NCBI GenBank assembly: GCA_022494885.1
Contig: JAGVSM010002861.1
Coordinates: 248,001 to 312,000 of the forward strand
Direction: 5' to 3'
From: Micrasema longulum
Lineage: Eukaryota; Arthropoda; Insecta; Trichoptera; Brachycentridae
Length of the DNA stretch: 64,000 bases
Shown: one piece after another, positions 22,461-33,079 of the stretch
Layout of the letters: every line of letters begins with the position of its first letter
Position numbering within the stretch: the stretch's first letter is position 1
The notes under the pieces: model-generated
Databases searched by the model: none
What the model was told of the DNA's origin: nothing
The model's input: the letters and a program-made list of their open reading frames with translations, nothing else
Program-made: the position numbers and the translations under genes

Positions 22461-23120
22461 TATTTCTTTGATGTATATTGTAGTTAAAATTATATTTAAT
22501 TTTTGAATTTTTTTTTTCTCAATCATTTTATAATCTTTACCTTTTCTGTGTAAATAGATAAATCTAAATTGAGATTTTTTGTTATATTATATAAATCTGT
22601 AGTTTTAGTAGATTTATTAACATTAAATGTTATGTAAGTGTTTTATTCATTGTTCTTTTAACTGATATATCATTATTTTGTACTTTTAAGTACTATTTTC
22701 GTATTTTTTTTATAAATGACTTTTTACCTTATGACAAAATGATTCAAAATTAATGACTATGGTTTTGCTTAAATCTCGAGCCTCAAAAGGTTGATGTATT
22801 CAAATGTATATCCACGTTACGAGTGAAATTTCGCAATTCATATTTGTGGATCCCAATAAAGCAATAGAAAGCGATCTTTCAATATGCTGACCCAAAAACA
22901 AAGAGGCTACATTTATCCATACTTCCAAATATGAGGCTCACACGTTTTACCTAAACACTGTTAATGTTACCCACTTATAGAAATGTATTTACAGTATTAT
23001 AAACATTTACGTGCGGAGTTTATTTTGATATTATACTGATTATTAAGAATCCATGTTTAAATCAAATTGATCATATTTAAAATAAATTTAAAAAGCAAAT
23101 TTATTTTTTTAAAACGATAA
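22461..23120. other. AT-rich unannotated stretch
   Basis: No shared repeat recognised. Confidence 0.3.
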
Positions 23121-23129
23121 GAAATATAA

Positions 23130-23640
23130 TTGGCCTAAAAGAAATTTAAAAAAAAATCACTTTAAAATATATTACGTAATAACTCAATCAGTTTTGGGAT
23201 ATGGGATAATTGGATGGGGATGTACAAATGACACACTGATCAAGCAAATAATAATTGCACAAAAAGCTTTAATAAAAATTATCTTATGAGTCCCAATCAG
23301 AAGTAGCTCCCTCGGTATATTTGAAAATCTTAATGTAAAATCTATTAAACAACTTTATGTAAAAGCTTTGTTGTTAAATATTATTCTCTACCTTCCGTTA
23401 CAAATATAAGAGTTACTTTATACTCCACCCTGATGTTGCAAATTAAAAAAAAAAATACAACCTTCGGTCAAAGAGGATTGGCCTACTACTCGGTTAAAGT
23501 GTACAATCTACTTCCATTATCCATAAGGACAATTAGTAAGTTCTCACAATATAAAATTGCTATTGAGAAATGGATAGTGGAGGTGGGTTGCACACGGATC
23601 GATGAGTGGATCAAGACAAATAGGTAAAATGTGTGTACTG
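23130..23640 (+). pseudogene. LINE reverse-transcriptase C-terminal part
   Basis: From about 23165 one frame reads YYVITQSVLGYGIIGWGCTN then AQKALIKIIL with a stop, the block just after the catalytic domain in Jockey/CR1-like LINEs. Further on LGIFENLNVKSIKQLYVKAL follows. The last open piece (23433-23627) reads TTFGQRGLAYYSVKVYNLLP and ends IDEWIKTNR. Frame breaks separate these blocks. The following 200 bases look like its 3' UTR. Confidence 0.75.
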
Positions 23641-23999
23641 CTTATGAAATTTGTTCTATTGGTCTATATAAATTGGTTAGGTTTTTTATGATTATTTAAG
23701 TTTTTTTATTGTGTATTATGTTAATAATAATTAGGTTGATTACGTTTTTTTTATTGTTATTATTATTTTTTAAGTTTAAGTGAAAATTCTTGATAGAAGT
23801 TCATTGTAATTTATTATATAAAAAAAAGACATTACATATTTGTGGATTAAAGTTTCACTCGTCTTTTATTTATATAATGTTATTATTATGTTAACTTTGT
23901 TAAATAGCTAATCTTAGGCATGTTTCACATTTTGTTAAACGTTTCCCTCGGCACTGGAGTGAGGAAACATTATTCTGTATAAAAAAAGAATATAAACAA

Positions 24000-24360
24000 T
24001 GTAAAAGTATAAATAAATTAAATAAATTGCCCAAAAAACCACTGCTAAAATTATATTTAAACAACCTAGATCTTACCCTTCAAAATTATTTTTCAAGGAA
24101 CTAGATATACCCCCAATTAATGACATCTTAAAAAAAGCATCTATTATACAAACTTTCAAAGAAAAAACCCACTGATTTACAAAATTCTTGAAACTCTAGA
24201 TTCCCAAATAATTTAACTTATAAATCATCATTCATATGTTGGAAAAAAAATCTTCCAGAAATCTTAAAATCAAAACCGAATATTAAAACATTTAAATCTA
24301 AATTTAAAAAACACACAAGACCCACCCTAGCCCAAACGCCATAAAGTGGAAAATATAGTT
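24000..24360 (+). pseudogene. LINE ORF2 tail fragment
   Basis: Readable scraps in two frames: LPKKPLLKLYLNNLDLTLQN, KELDIPPINDILKKASIIQT and SFICWKKNLPEILKSKPNIK. These fit the F..L.I....LYK and WN.LP..IK..pniktFK pattern of LINE C-termini. Several stops. Confidence 0.5.
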
Positions 24361-24800
24361 TGTTTTAGAACATTATTATTATCATTATTTATAAATTTAT
24401 TGCAAAAAATAATATACATACTTAATAACAGGGAATCTTTATAAAACCAATTAATGTAAAATGAAAACAGGGTGTTCTCTGTTTATGATAGTCTCCATCT
24501 AACATGGCACAGCCTGTTCTAATATGGAGTTTTTCTATCTTTATAATATCTGATTTAGAACTCCCTCTCTAAACACGAGTTTTCACTCAATTAGAGAGGT
24601 ACAAACGTTATTATTAATTGTGTATGTACCAACCATTTTGTAATTTTATACTTATTTCGTGAATTTTTTTTCAATGAATGTAAAATAATAAAAAAGACAA
24701 AATAATGTTGTTGCAACATCTTGACCTTGTAGTACAAAAATATAGTTGATTTTAATTTATTTCATCAATATGAATAATATATGTATTCGTATTAACATTA
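24361..24800. other. Unannotated stretch
   Basis: AT-rich. GAAAACAGGGTGTTCTCTG at 24465 resembles the end of MITE C, but nothing of the body follows. CCTCTCTAA (24572) and TTAGAGAGG (24590) are a short inverted pair. Confidence 0.3.
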
Positions 24801-24825
24801 CAGATATTAAATATACCGATATGCC

Positions 24826-25164
24826 ATGACGTTCTCTTGGATTGTAAAGACAGAGGTTAAAAGTTTGTTGAAAGGAGGAATGAAAATCAGTTCAATATTG
24901 CATTTTTTGTCAACGTCACAAATTTTGTTCGCCGATTCTTCTAATGATATTTCTAATGCAATAATAACGCGATATTTTTCGCAATGCAGTGACGGTCTTA
25001 TTCTCCATATTCTTAGAGGGGAGGAGGTCAGTGCAATGCAAGCTCCTGACGTCACTGCGACCCGTAAAGATCTATTGTCACGAAAAGAAACTAAAAATAA
25101 TCGAAATAATAGAAAATGGTGGCAAAAAATGTTAAGAAAAAGAGTTTATTTATTTATTAATTAA
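24826..25164 (+). other. Unassigned open frame (112 codons)
   Basis: An open frame starting MTFSWIVKTEVKSLLKGG; the opposite strand is also open over 24807-25055. I recognise no domain, signal peptide or family. The region is slightly richer in G+C than its flanks and not shared with other repeats here. Its 3' end runs into a LINE tail at 25146, so even if once coding it is truncated. Probably chance. Confidence 0.15.
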
Positions 25165-25311
25165 TATACACGGCATGCAGGGCCTTTTACGTTAAAAATA
25201 TACATATTTAAAATAATATAAACACTTCAATATAATATAAATTGAAACGTACTATGTTACATAAATACTATATATAACATAGCAGTATTGTATAAAGAAC
25301 ATATTAAGATG
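25146..25311 (-). mobile_element. LINE family H 3' end
   Basis: Plus strand begins with TTTATTTATTTATTAATTAA and TATACACGGCATGCAGGGCC; on the minus strand this is a 3' UTR ending in an AATAAATAAATAAA tail. The same sequence is at 35415-35600. It stops where family A copy 7 begins. Confidence 0.65.
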
Positions 25312-25723
25312 TCAACAATATTTTGAGTTTGCCCAAATATATGTAGACAAGGACTGGATTCAACTCTCTGGGGAGCTGTTTATATTAACATATTACAACA
25401 GAGATGAAGAACATTTAAGATAAGGTAATATGGAAGTCTATGTATCTACAGGGCTTATGACCTGTCAATGGCTGGTTTAAGTGGCCACTTTACACACTGT
25501 GTAACATTCACCATTCTGCCTATATTTGAACATCTATATTCCTTCAATTCTTTCATCTGTTGATGTTTGTGAAGTTAAAGAGCTGAAACCTTTATTTATG
25601 CGGGTGAGATTCATCTAATTGAATTATTTCACCTACATACTAGGCAACGCCTGAAAATATTATTTTTTCAATTTCTATACTTCTTTATGGACCAGGTAAT
25701 TTATCAACAATATTTTGAGTTTG
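25312..25723 (+). repeat. Family A, copy 7 (full unit with direct terminal repeats)
   Basis: A complete unit from TCAACAATATTTTGAGTTTG (25312-25331) through ACAAGGACTGGATTCAACTC, GGGCTTATGACCTGTCAATG, CACCTACATACTAGGCAACG to a second identical TCAACAATATTTTGAGTTTG (25704-25723). The identical 20-nt ends in direct orientation suggest a junction of tandem units, as also seen at 50930-50950. Confidence 0.85.
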
Positions 25724-25759
25724 TACACAGTACACACAAAATTTTTTTTTTTTATTAAT

Positions 25760-25815
25760 ATATACTTAAACCAACCAATGACAGGTCATATGCCCTTCTC
25801 AAAAATATTTTCACT
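25760..25815 (-). repeat. Family A fragment, copy 8
   Basis: ACTTAAACCAACCAATGACA, GGTCATATGCCCTTCTC and AAAATATTTTC in antisense order; the middle is deleted. Confidence 0.6.
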
Positions 25816-26051
25816 TTACCTTATTTTAGTACTTAATAACTGGCGTTCACGTTTGTCGAAAACTCTTAAAACTTTAAGTCAGTGCGTTAAATCCTAAGAA
25901 GTGTTATTTAATAATGATCGGTGTTTTCTTTGGAATGGAGTCTGAATTTAAATACATCTTTTCACACAATTCATTCCGATGTAATGCATCGTGTAAAACT
26001 CTGTGTTATGTAATTTATTTTTCGGAATCCGGAGTAATTTAGCTTTTGAAA

Positions 26052-26489
26052 TTAAACGTCAAGTATGGAGTGGACGAGCTTTGTGTCGTGATCCCCGCTA
26101 ACTTCGGGTAACCAAGCTTTACACGATTTTAGAGAATAAAATATGAACAAACAACCCATCACGCCGTTTTCTCGTAATAGTAGAGAGTGAGGATAGGATG
26201 CCAATATCAGTCTGTTCATACATCTTCTCATGCACGCGTGCCGATTATCCCCCGATATTACTTTTGACATGTCCATCTTCAAGTATTTGTTGGATTTGAC
26301 CATCCATGTCTTCTCGGTCTTCCTCTTTTTCTGCGTCCATTGACATTTGTATTTGTTAATCTTTTTAGCCGTAATTTTTCTGTCCATTCGCTCTACATAT
26401 TCAAACCAACGCAAAGCTCCATTCTTGATTTTGTCGATAATGTTTATTAAAATGATTAAAATTCCCATTAAATCTATTCTGGGAATCAT
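26052..26489 (-). pseudogene. LINE family L1 C-terminal fragment, minus strand
   Basis: An open minus-strand frame of 145 codons reads IIDKIKNGALRWFEYVERMD, then KKRKTEKTWMVKSNKYLKMD and NRHACMRRCMN, matching the end of the LINE at 2580-2830 (same order, GALRCFGHVERMD). After about residue 80 the match fades into 3' untranslated sequence that happens to be open. The start codon is not the native one; this is a retroelement fragment, not a host gene. Confidence 0.7.
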
Positions 26490-26564
26490 AATTTAAAGGT
26501 ATTATTTAACTCTCAAAAATCTTGTAAGGTTTTGTCTACCTAGCTTGTTCTACGCAACATACTG

Positions 26565-26640
26565 TGCCGTGGTTTGGTAGATAATGCGTTTAGCTATTTT
26601 GCGAGGTCTCGGATTTGATTTTCGACATGAAATTTATATT
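26565..26640 (+). repeat. SINE S1-like head, degenerate
   Basis: GCCGTGGTTTGGTAGATAAT, GCGAGGTCTCGGATTTGATT and TTCGACATGAAATTTATATT follow the order of the S1 head and body start (compare 63345-63435). Confidence 0.45.
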
Positions 26641-26699
26641 TATAAAAATGCGTTTTTTTAAAGACAAATCTATTTGGAGCTCAAGACTTAAATTACTGA

Positions 26700-26885
26700 T
26701 TTAAAAACAACAACTACAACAGTGTAAATCACTCTCCAAGCACAAGAGTTAGTCTCTTTTTTTGAAGAGTTACAGTGATAACATTTACTAGATGTATAAA
26801 AGCAGATCTGTATAGAATTTTAAAAAAACATGTACCTTTTATGAAATTTATTAATAAAAAAAATAAAAAAAACTTAAACAAACTA
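26700..26885 (+). mobile_element. LINE family L12 3' UTR with A-rich tail
   Basis: ACAACTACAACAGTGTAAAT, CTCTCCAAGCACAAGAGTTA, CTAGATGTATAAAAGCAGAT and CTTTTATGAAATTTATTAAT, ending in AATAAAAAAAATAAAAAA. The same 3' UTR follows a readable ORF2 end at 38490-38985. Confidence 0.7.
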
Positions 26886-27235
26886 TTACGGTGTATAGGT
26901 AGACAGAAAAGACAGAATGATACTTTTATCTATCTTTGCATACACACATATATCTCATACAATTTTCGAATAACATTAATGTTATTTACTTGTATCAATA
27001 TTTTTGTTCCCAGGATTACTCGCCATTTCTAGCAATATTTTTTTTAATTTATGACACGGAGAGATGGAAAAATAGTTTTATAGGTAGAGAGAATCATCAT
27101 TTTGAAAACTTTTTTCGCTCATTTTCCATGTGACATGTCATTGAAATTTCGTTATTTTTCACTTTTTCGGTATGTTTTTCACCAAGCTCCTTCATTTCAT
27201 AAATAATTTTGTTGACTTTGTGTCATTCAATTCTT
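26886..27235. other. Unannotated stretch
   Basis: AT-rich; overlapping short frames (26775-27133) show no motif. Confidence 0.3.
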
Positions 27236-27239
27236 GCAG

Positions 27240-27266
27240 GCCGAACTACAGGGTCGAATCGTCCAT
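27240..27266 (+). other. Candidate 27-nt microexon
   Basis: TCATTCAATTCTTGCAG, a strong 3' splice site, precedes 27240, and GTAAGCGG follows 27266. The enclosed GCCGAACTACAGGGTCGAAT... segment is nine codons long (AELQGRIVH in phase 0) and noticeably richer in G+C than the flanks. It is not part of any repeat in the window. Same strand and same length-divisible-by-three property as 3038-3073. Unproven. Confidence 0.3.
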
Positions 27267-27392
27267 GTAAGCGGTTATGCGAAGCTTATCATTATATTTT
27301 ACTCTGCGTAATACTGTTTCATAGTAACTTTATTTTCGGAAAAACAAAAAAAAAAGTTGTTATGTTTATTTAAAAAATATTAATTAAGCGCG

Positions 27393-28488
27393 CCCAGCGG
27401 CAGTAGTGAGCCAAGAAACTAGCCGATTATATAAACATAACATTTCTTCATACAAATTAGTAGGAAGTATAGTCGATAATTTACAAATAAGCTTCCCAAA
27501 AAAATTTCAAGAGTGTCAAAAGTGTTTCTAATTAATAAATGTTTCTATAGTATAAATAAATATTTGTAAGATGCAATTGAATTAATTAAAATATATTCAA
27601 TGTAAATAACATAAACAATAGACACCATAACTTGTATAATTTTTTTACTATTTGTATTTTCTAAACTTTTTATTTATTTACTTTATTATTTCATTTTTTT
27701 GATAGTTTATTTTTTAAACTTTTTTTTATAATTGTTTTCTCAATTTGTTTTTGGTCAGAACAGTCTTGCAGAAGAAATTGCTGGTAACAATTAGTCCGCC
27801 ATTTAACGTGTATATCTTTGTTTTATTTAAGAATAATATTTTTGTTTTATCACATTGTATATATTATGGTTTTTATTTTTTTAAATTATTATTGTTATTA
27901 GTATTATTATTGTGCCATATTTATAACATCCCTAACCCAGTTGCGGTTATTCCCTCCTAAATTAATATTACAGTTACAGTAAATTAATCTAACTTATCTT
28001 ATTAAACAAGTTATTTAAAGATCTTTAATTTGGAAAACAGTATTTCGAACATCATTTCCTAAGGGCTATTTTTCTTTGAGATGACATAAAAGATACAGTT
28101 GACATTTATGACCACCGTTACTTTCATGTAGTCATATCGCAGGACATATAGCGCTTCACGTGGCCATTTTTGGTATCATTATTTTATAGAACAAATCGGC
28201 CAGTTGACAATTCAATCCTAATGGAAATATTATCGACTAAATTCATTGAAGTATATTTTATAAACTTTTGTATAATAATGGAGAATATATCTACGTATGA
28301 TATATCACGAAGTTTATAGTTATCGCCTTTTTAGTTGATTTCATTGATGAGAGATATTGCTGTATCACACAGAACCCCAAGAAAAAGATCAATTGATTTA
28401 TTTCTTGTAGAAATATTATGTGATATGTAGGTATAAATTCATTTTTTGTAGCTAACCTGTAAACAAAATCACCGATCGCCACTGATGA
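27393..28488 (+). repeat. Family J repeat, copy 2 (longest)
   Basis: Left end CAGCGGCAGTAGTGAGCCAA leads to GAAACTAGCCGATTAT; right end ATCACCGATCGCCACTG, i.e. CAGTGGCG on the other strand. Both halves match 39612-40235 in reverse. About 1.1 kb, very AT-rich inside. CAG-NGGCG termini suggest an hAT-like non-autonomous element. The open frames inside (for example 27745-27960) are low-complexity. Confidence 0.5.
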
Positions 28489-28589
28489 AAAGTGAACGTG
28501 CTGTCACTCTGTACCATATTTAAGAATTTTTGTCATTTTTGTCAAATAGTAACTTCGTACTATAAAAATTTCATTCATCGGCCTTCGTC

Positions 28590-28815
28590 AGTAATATAAT
28601 ATTTCGGTACCGTGTTTTTTGCGCGAAGTATGGTGTTGCCAGCTAATGGTCCCCGTAATATCTCTGAATGGAATGTCACACGAGTACGGAGTGTACCATC
28701 TACGCTAAGAGCTTTTTAATTCGAGTCCATCTATTCTCACGCCTACACACAATGGGCAGCCATTCGGTCCAGTTCAGTTCACTCTTCAAACTAGAGCTTC
28801 AAGGTAACTAAATGG
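28590..28815 (+). promoter_or_regulatory. Promoter/first-exon-like patch (speculative)
   Basis: A unique, less AT-rich patch with two TTCAGTT/CCAGTTCAGTTC words (near 28770) that fit the arthropod initiator TCAGT. It ends GCTTCAAG followed by GTAACTAAATGG, an acceptable 5' splice site (GT at 28804). Nothing downstream confirms it. Confidence 0.15.
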
Positions 28816-29050
28816 ACTCAGACGCTTCCAAAATAATCATGTTCACCAGCTTAGTGGATTTAAAAATGGAACGTGGTTTTGCAGAAAACGTTTAAATCTC
28901 GTAATCTGAGGCTATAGAAGAACCAAGAGGTTTTGTTTTTTAGCTTGAATTTAGCATGGGTAAATGTCAACGTCTAAATTATACTAGCTGGATTGCACTT
29001 TCTATTATTAAGACCCAATTTTATTGCAACATTAAATTTATTAAAATTAA
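28816..29050. other. Unannotated stretch
   Basis: No repeat or gene signal. Confidence 0.3.
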
Positions 29051-29051
29051 A

Positions 29052-29199
29052 TGTGTTAAAATTTAGGCAGATGGTGAATGTTACACAGTGTGTAAAGTGG
29101 GCACTTAAACCAGCTAATGACCGGCCATAAGCCCTGTAAATGCCTCGACTTCTATAATCCCTTCTCAAAAATGTTTTCTCTCTCTGTTGTAACAAATTA
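29052..29199 (-). repeat. Family A, copy 9
   Basis: Antisense half-unit: AGATGGTGAATGTTACACAG, TGTGTAAAGTGGGCACTTAA, CCGGCCATAAGCCCTGTAAA, CTTCTCAAAAATGTTTTCTC, TCTCTGTTGTAACAAATT. Confidence 0.8.
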
Positions 29200-29530
29200 A
29201 GATGTTAATAATTAAACTATTTTCAAGCCTGGACGGATGAAAAATAAAGTTTAGAAACGAGTGTTTTCCCGAAAAAACGTATTTTTTTAAATCTCGGAAA
29301 AAGTAAATTGAAAGAAAATAAGTCCGCCTCTTACTTAAGTAGTTGGCGGCCGATTTTCCTTTTTTTGGTGGGATTTAAAAAAATATATATTTGCCATTCT
29401 ATTTTTTTAAAACAGAATTAGTTTAAGAGTCTGTCTACTTATTATCACAATAATTCCTTTTCACACCAAATGGTGGATTGGGCACTGCTTTGTTACTCCA
29501 ACCGCAGCGTATTTTTCATTGTTATTGTTA

Positions 29531-29810
29531 CATGAAGGTAAGATGATCCGTCTTCCGCTTCCGGTGCCAGTCACGGAATTATGAAGTATTCTAGTGTAGA
29601 AGCACCCTATAAAAAAAACACCCCAATAATGTAACATGAAGGTAAGATGATCCGTCTTACGCTTCCGGTGCCAGTCCAGGAATTATGAAGTATTCTAGTG
29701 TAAAAGCACCTTACAAAAAAAAATCATCCCAATAATGTCGGGAATCGAACCGGTGACTTTTTGCATGGCTGGCAAGTGCGCTAACCATTTGACCACGAGG
29801 CGAAAAACAA
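29531..29810 (-). repeat. SINE S1 with a duplicated body
   Basis: On the minus strand: head CGCCTCGTGGTCAAATGGTT and AGCGCACTTGCCAGCCATGC, B-box GGTTCGATTCCCG, then a body that occurs twice in tandem (CATGAAGGTAAGATGATCCG at 29531 and again at 29635, period 104). The two body copies differ at a few positions. tRNA-derived, pol III-type head; no protein. Confidence 0.75.
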
Positions 29811-29814
29811 AAGA

Positions 29815-30420
29815 GTGCTGTTATATCTTTATATTTAAAAAATGTTTTGGCCGAAACAATACGGTATTTTATATGAAAGATTCTTCATTGAATTTTTTTT
29901 CCTAGTATCCATATTACCAGTCTATCTGGTTAGGACTGTTTAGAACTGTGCAAGTGGTCCAATGTTTGGTTTAAGGTGATAAGTTTTTCTTTTAAATTTT
30001 AATTTTTGTAACAAATAAATTTTTACCAAATTGTATATATTCAAAGGAATTTTAAATAAGCAATTCGGTTGTACCAGCCTAACACATTTAAAAAAGATAT
30101 ATCTTCAAATATCCCTTAAGAATTCGTTTCGTGGTTTGTTGAAAATAATGTCTTCAGGGGTTACAAATTAGTTTGGGGTTGTAATTAATTTTTATATTTC
30201 GAAGTTACTAACTAATAATTAATTGAGATTATTATTCAATGGCGCATGGGGTTTTTTAGTATGTTAACTAATTATTTTCAACTAAAAGGTGTAGGGAAGT
30301 CATAATTCTGGGAAAAACATGTTGGAAACATTATTCAAAAATTATTATTATGAGTGTAGGTTTCTACAGAAAAACACGTGTCTGTTTAAAAAAATAAAAC
30401 AAATTAAGCAAATTAAGATT
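29815..30420. other. AT-rich unannotated stretch
   Basis: Nothing recognised. Confidence 0.35.
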
Positions 30421-30854
30421 AACAAATTACAACAGGGATGGAGGACATTTTAGAGTCGGGAATATGCGCTGTAAAAAATAGAGCATTTAATTCGACGATG
30501 AAGTTTCTATAAAATGTACGAAAAAATTAATAAAAAACATATTACAACAGAGAATTTAATATAGAAGTCTGGGCATCTACAGGGCTTATGGCCTGTCATT
30601 AGCTGGTTTAAGTGGCCACTTTACACACGTGTAATATTCGCCATTTTGCTTATGTTTAAACATCCATATTTCTTAAATTCTTCCATCTGTTGATTATTCT
30701 GAAGTTAAAGAGCTGAAACTTTAATTGTTGTGAAAAGGTTCATCTGATTGAATTATTTCTCATACTAGGCAAGGCCTAAAAACAATTTTCCAATTTTTAA
30801 ACTTCTTCTTGGACCAGTTAGTCTACAAACATTTGGACAAACTCAAAACATTGT
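30421..30854 (+). repeat. Family A, copy 10, holding a piece of family E
   Basis: Starts AACAAATTACAACAGGGATG, breaks at about 30467, and restarts at 30538 with CATATTACAACAGAGAATTT, so the start of the unit is present twice around the family E piece. It then runs through GGGCTTATGGCCTGTCATTA to the right end GTCTACAAACATTTGGACAA and CTCAAAACATTGTA. That right end is the inverse of the left end at 59431. Confidence 0.8.
30467..30537 (+). repeat. Family E fragment between two family A starts
   Basis: TAGAGCATTTAATTCGACGA, TGAAGTTTCTATAAAATGTA and CGAAAAAATTAATAAAAAAC match 51262-51330 inverted and 62370-62430. Confidence 0.6.
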
Positions 30855-31124
30855 AAGCAAATTTAGTTTATCTGCTCAATGAGAAAGTTGAAAATTGGTT
30901 TTTTTGTGGGATAAAAAATGAACAAACGAAATACTTAAAATACTATTAAAATTAATAACTATTATGGAAATATATGATATACATAAAAAGATATTAAAAA
31001 TAATATGTTTAATAATACGTTGTCATTAGAATTTTTTTTAAATAAAAAAAAATACCAAATTAATCAATATCAATAATAGATGTAATATAAATATAAACAC
31101 ATTTACATGCACATATATGTAAAA

Positions 31125-31215
31125 CTAAATCTCTCTCCAAGTGCAAGCTAAGTCTCTTTTTTGTAAAGTAACAGCATTAAAAAACATTAAAAAATTATAA
31201 AAGTAGATTGTACGG
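31125..31215 (+). repeat. LINE L12 3' UTR fragment
   Basis: CTCTCTCCAAGTGCAAGCTA, AAGTAACAGCATTAAAAAAC and AAATTATAAAAGTAGATTG correspond to the L12 tail region. Confidence 0.5.
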
Positions 31216-31234
31216 TACTTGGAAGCAGGATCAC

Positions 31235-31790
31235 CTAGGATGGGAAAACAAAAAGAGAAGTCGACTGCCGCATACACCAAGCGAGGCTTGCGTTTAACAA
31301 AAAATCAAAGATTTTTGAGTCTAATAATATCAAACTAAAACTCCGCAAGCAACTTGCCAAGACACATGTATGGAGCATATTGATGTACGGTTGTGAGACA
31401 CGGTGCTTTACCGAAAGAGATAAAAAAGACTAGAGGCCTTCGAGATGTGGTGCTACAGAAAAATATTAGGAATTTACTGGAGAGAACACATCACTAATGA
31501 CGAGGTTCTCAACAGAATCGAAGAAGGTAGGCACCTAATCAAAACCATCTCAGAGAGGCGAGCCCGATGGATCGGCCACATTATGCGCCATGAGGGTCTC
31601 CTGCACGACATCATAGAGGGAATGGCTGAGGGGACAAATTATAGAGGGCGCCCCCGACGGGAATTTTGGAGCAAGTGTGCGAAGATTTTAACTGCGCCTC
31701 TTATGTCGAGCTGAAGAGGGCTGCAGAAAATAGAGACCAATGGAGGACGAGATGCAGGACTTTGCTGCAAACCAATCCCCAGGATTGAGA
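31235..31790 (+). pseudogene. LINE ORF2 C-terminal region, decayed
   Basis: Readable blocks: HQARLAFNKKSKIF, a block ending WSILMYGCETRCFTERDKK, then an open frame from 31445 reading MWCYRKILGIYWREHITNDE, ERRARWIGHIMRHEGLLHDI and EGTNYRGRPRREFW. After a frame change SYVELKRAAENRDQWRTRC and LLQTNPQD follow. This is a familiar post-RT region of a common insect LINE (LMYGCETW..., GRPR...). A stop at 31431 and two frameshifts inactivate it. Confidence 0.85.
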
Positions 31791-31984
31791 CTGCAAAAAA
31801 AAGCAACTGTCCGGAATAATCAACTCCATCATTTTTTTTTATATAAACATTAATAAATAAAATGTGTAGTTAAAAATAAGTACGTTATAATTTTTACAGG
31901 TCCATCTAATAAATAAAATTAGTAAATATTTTTTTTTACAGGTTGGTATATTACGTTTTTGTAATTTATATTATTTAATTTACT

Positions 31985-32250
31985 TTCATTCGGTTGCGCG
32001 GTGCCTATTTACCTTCCCTGGTGTACTCAGGAAAGGAAGTAAGTATGAAAGATCGTGGCGATCGTGACATGGCCTCGTGATGGTATTTCGTCTCGCATTA
32101 CCACAGAACTGTGAACAAACTGAAGTTCCGCGGCTACTTCTATCTGCAGATAGTTTACTGCAGCCTGGCGCTGCCCAAGGAATATTCACTCCATTCAAGA
32201 TCTAACTCGCCATTAATAACAGCGAAAATAAGACCATTCATTTCATTACA
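31985..32250. other. Unclassified G+C-richer patch
   Basis: Contains GATCGTGGCGATCGTGACAT and CAGCCTGGCGCTGCCCAAGG; open frames on both strands over 31986-32317 show no recognised family. Could be an LTR or 5' region of an unfamiliar element. Confidence 0.25.
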
Positions 32251-32310
32251 TAATTTCAGTGCCCAATTCACTCACAAATTATTTATTTACCTTAATGTTA
32301 TTGTTATTAT

Positions 32311-32372
32311 GTTATAGTCATGTTATAGTCATGTTATGTTATAGTCACGTTATAGTCATATGTATGTTATAG
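32311..32372. repeat. Short tandem repeat, unit about TTATAGTCATG
   Basis: TTATAGTCATG or TTATAGTCACG occurs five times with slightly variable spacing (11 to 16 bases). Confidence 0.85.
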
Positions 32373-32685
32373 TCATGTCGTGAAAGAACTCCCACCACAT
32401 ACCCGATAACCATTAAAAAGACCGAGGGTCTTCCTATCAGTCTCGTTCATACAAAAAAACTTTTTTTTCCATAAACGAGTAACATTTTAAAACGTCATTT
32501 TCATTTACAGCGCTTTTGATTGAATTCAACTCTACTGCTTTCATTGCCTCCTTTCACTGTGCGTTTGGCCAATTATATGGAATATTGTCATTCTCTCATA
32601 TGACCGTATTACGATTTCACTCAATGGTAGCATAAACTGTGTTTACTTGTATTGAATTCAGCTACAAAAATATTTTTTCAGTATG
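32373..32685. other. Unannotated stretch
   Basis: Includes TTTTCATTTACAG at 32496-32508 followed by an open stretch of about 40 codons ending in a stop near 32635; no further support for an exon. Confidence 0.25.
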
Positions 32686-32689
32686 GTGT

Positions 32690-32815
32690 TTTATATCTAT
32701 TTAATAACAATTTGGAATACAAACGGACGTATTGTTTTCAATACTTATAGTTAAAGAAATAAAAAGAAAACGATAATGAATTGTAGGGCCTGCTATCCGA
32801 TTAAATATATTGATT
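32690..32815 (-). repeat. LINE L11 3' UTR fragment, minus strand
   Basis: GAATACAAACGGACGTATTG and GTAGGGCCTGCTATCCGATT are the inverse of words at 50470-50485 and 50393-50412, in the 3' UTR of the LINE at 49920-50500. Confidence 0.6.
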
Positions 32816-32819
32816 TTGT

Positions 32820-33078
32820 TTCGCGGAGCAGTTTTCCCCTTAATTACGATTTATAATTTTTTTTATCGTTCTGAAGTTCGCAAATTTTTATTTTAAAAGT
32901 CTATTAAAAAATATGACAGAAACAAGTAAATTTTGAATTCGAATTAAGTTCTGACATAACCGTCAGTTTTGAAAATGAACGCCTATGTACACAAATAATG
33001 TAGCTAGATCCTACCCCATTAACATGTAAGAGCATTGAGGCGTAAAAATGTTGCCACTAAAAAAACAAATTTAGTTTT
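32820..33078. other. Unannotated stretch
   Basis: Nothing recognised. Confidence 0.3.
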
Positions 33079-33079
33079 T

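Noticed and set aside
24826..25164. Small host gene
   Set aside because: Open on both strands, no known motif, runs into a LINE tail; most likely chance.
26052..26489. Host gene of 145 codons on the minus strand
   Set aside because: Matches the end of the LINE at 2022-2889.
32509..32640. Terminal exon after TTTTCATTTACAG
   Set aside because: One frame is open for about 40 codons to a stop, but nothing else supports it and such stretches occur by chance.
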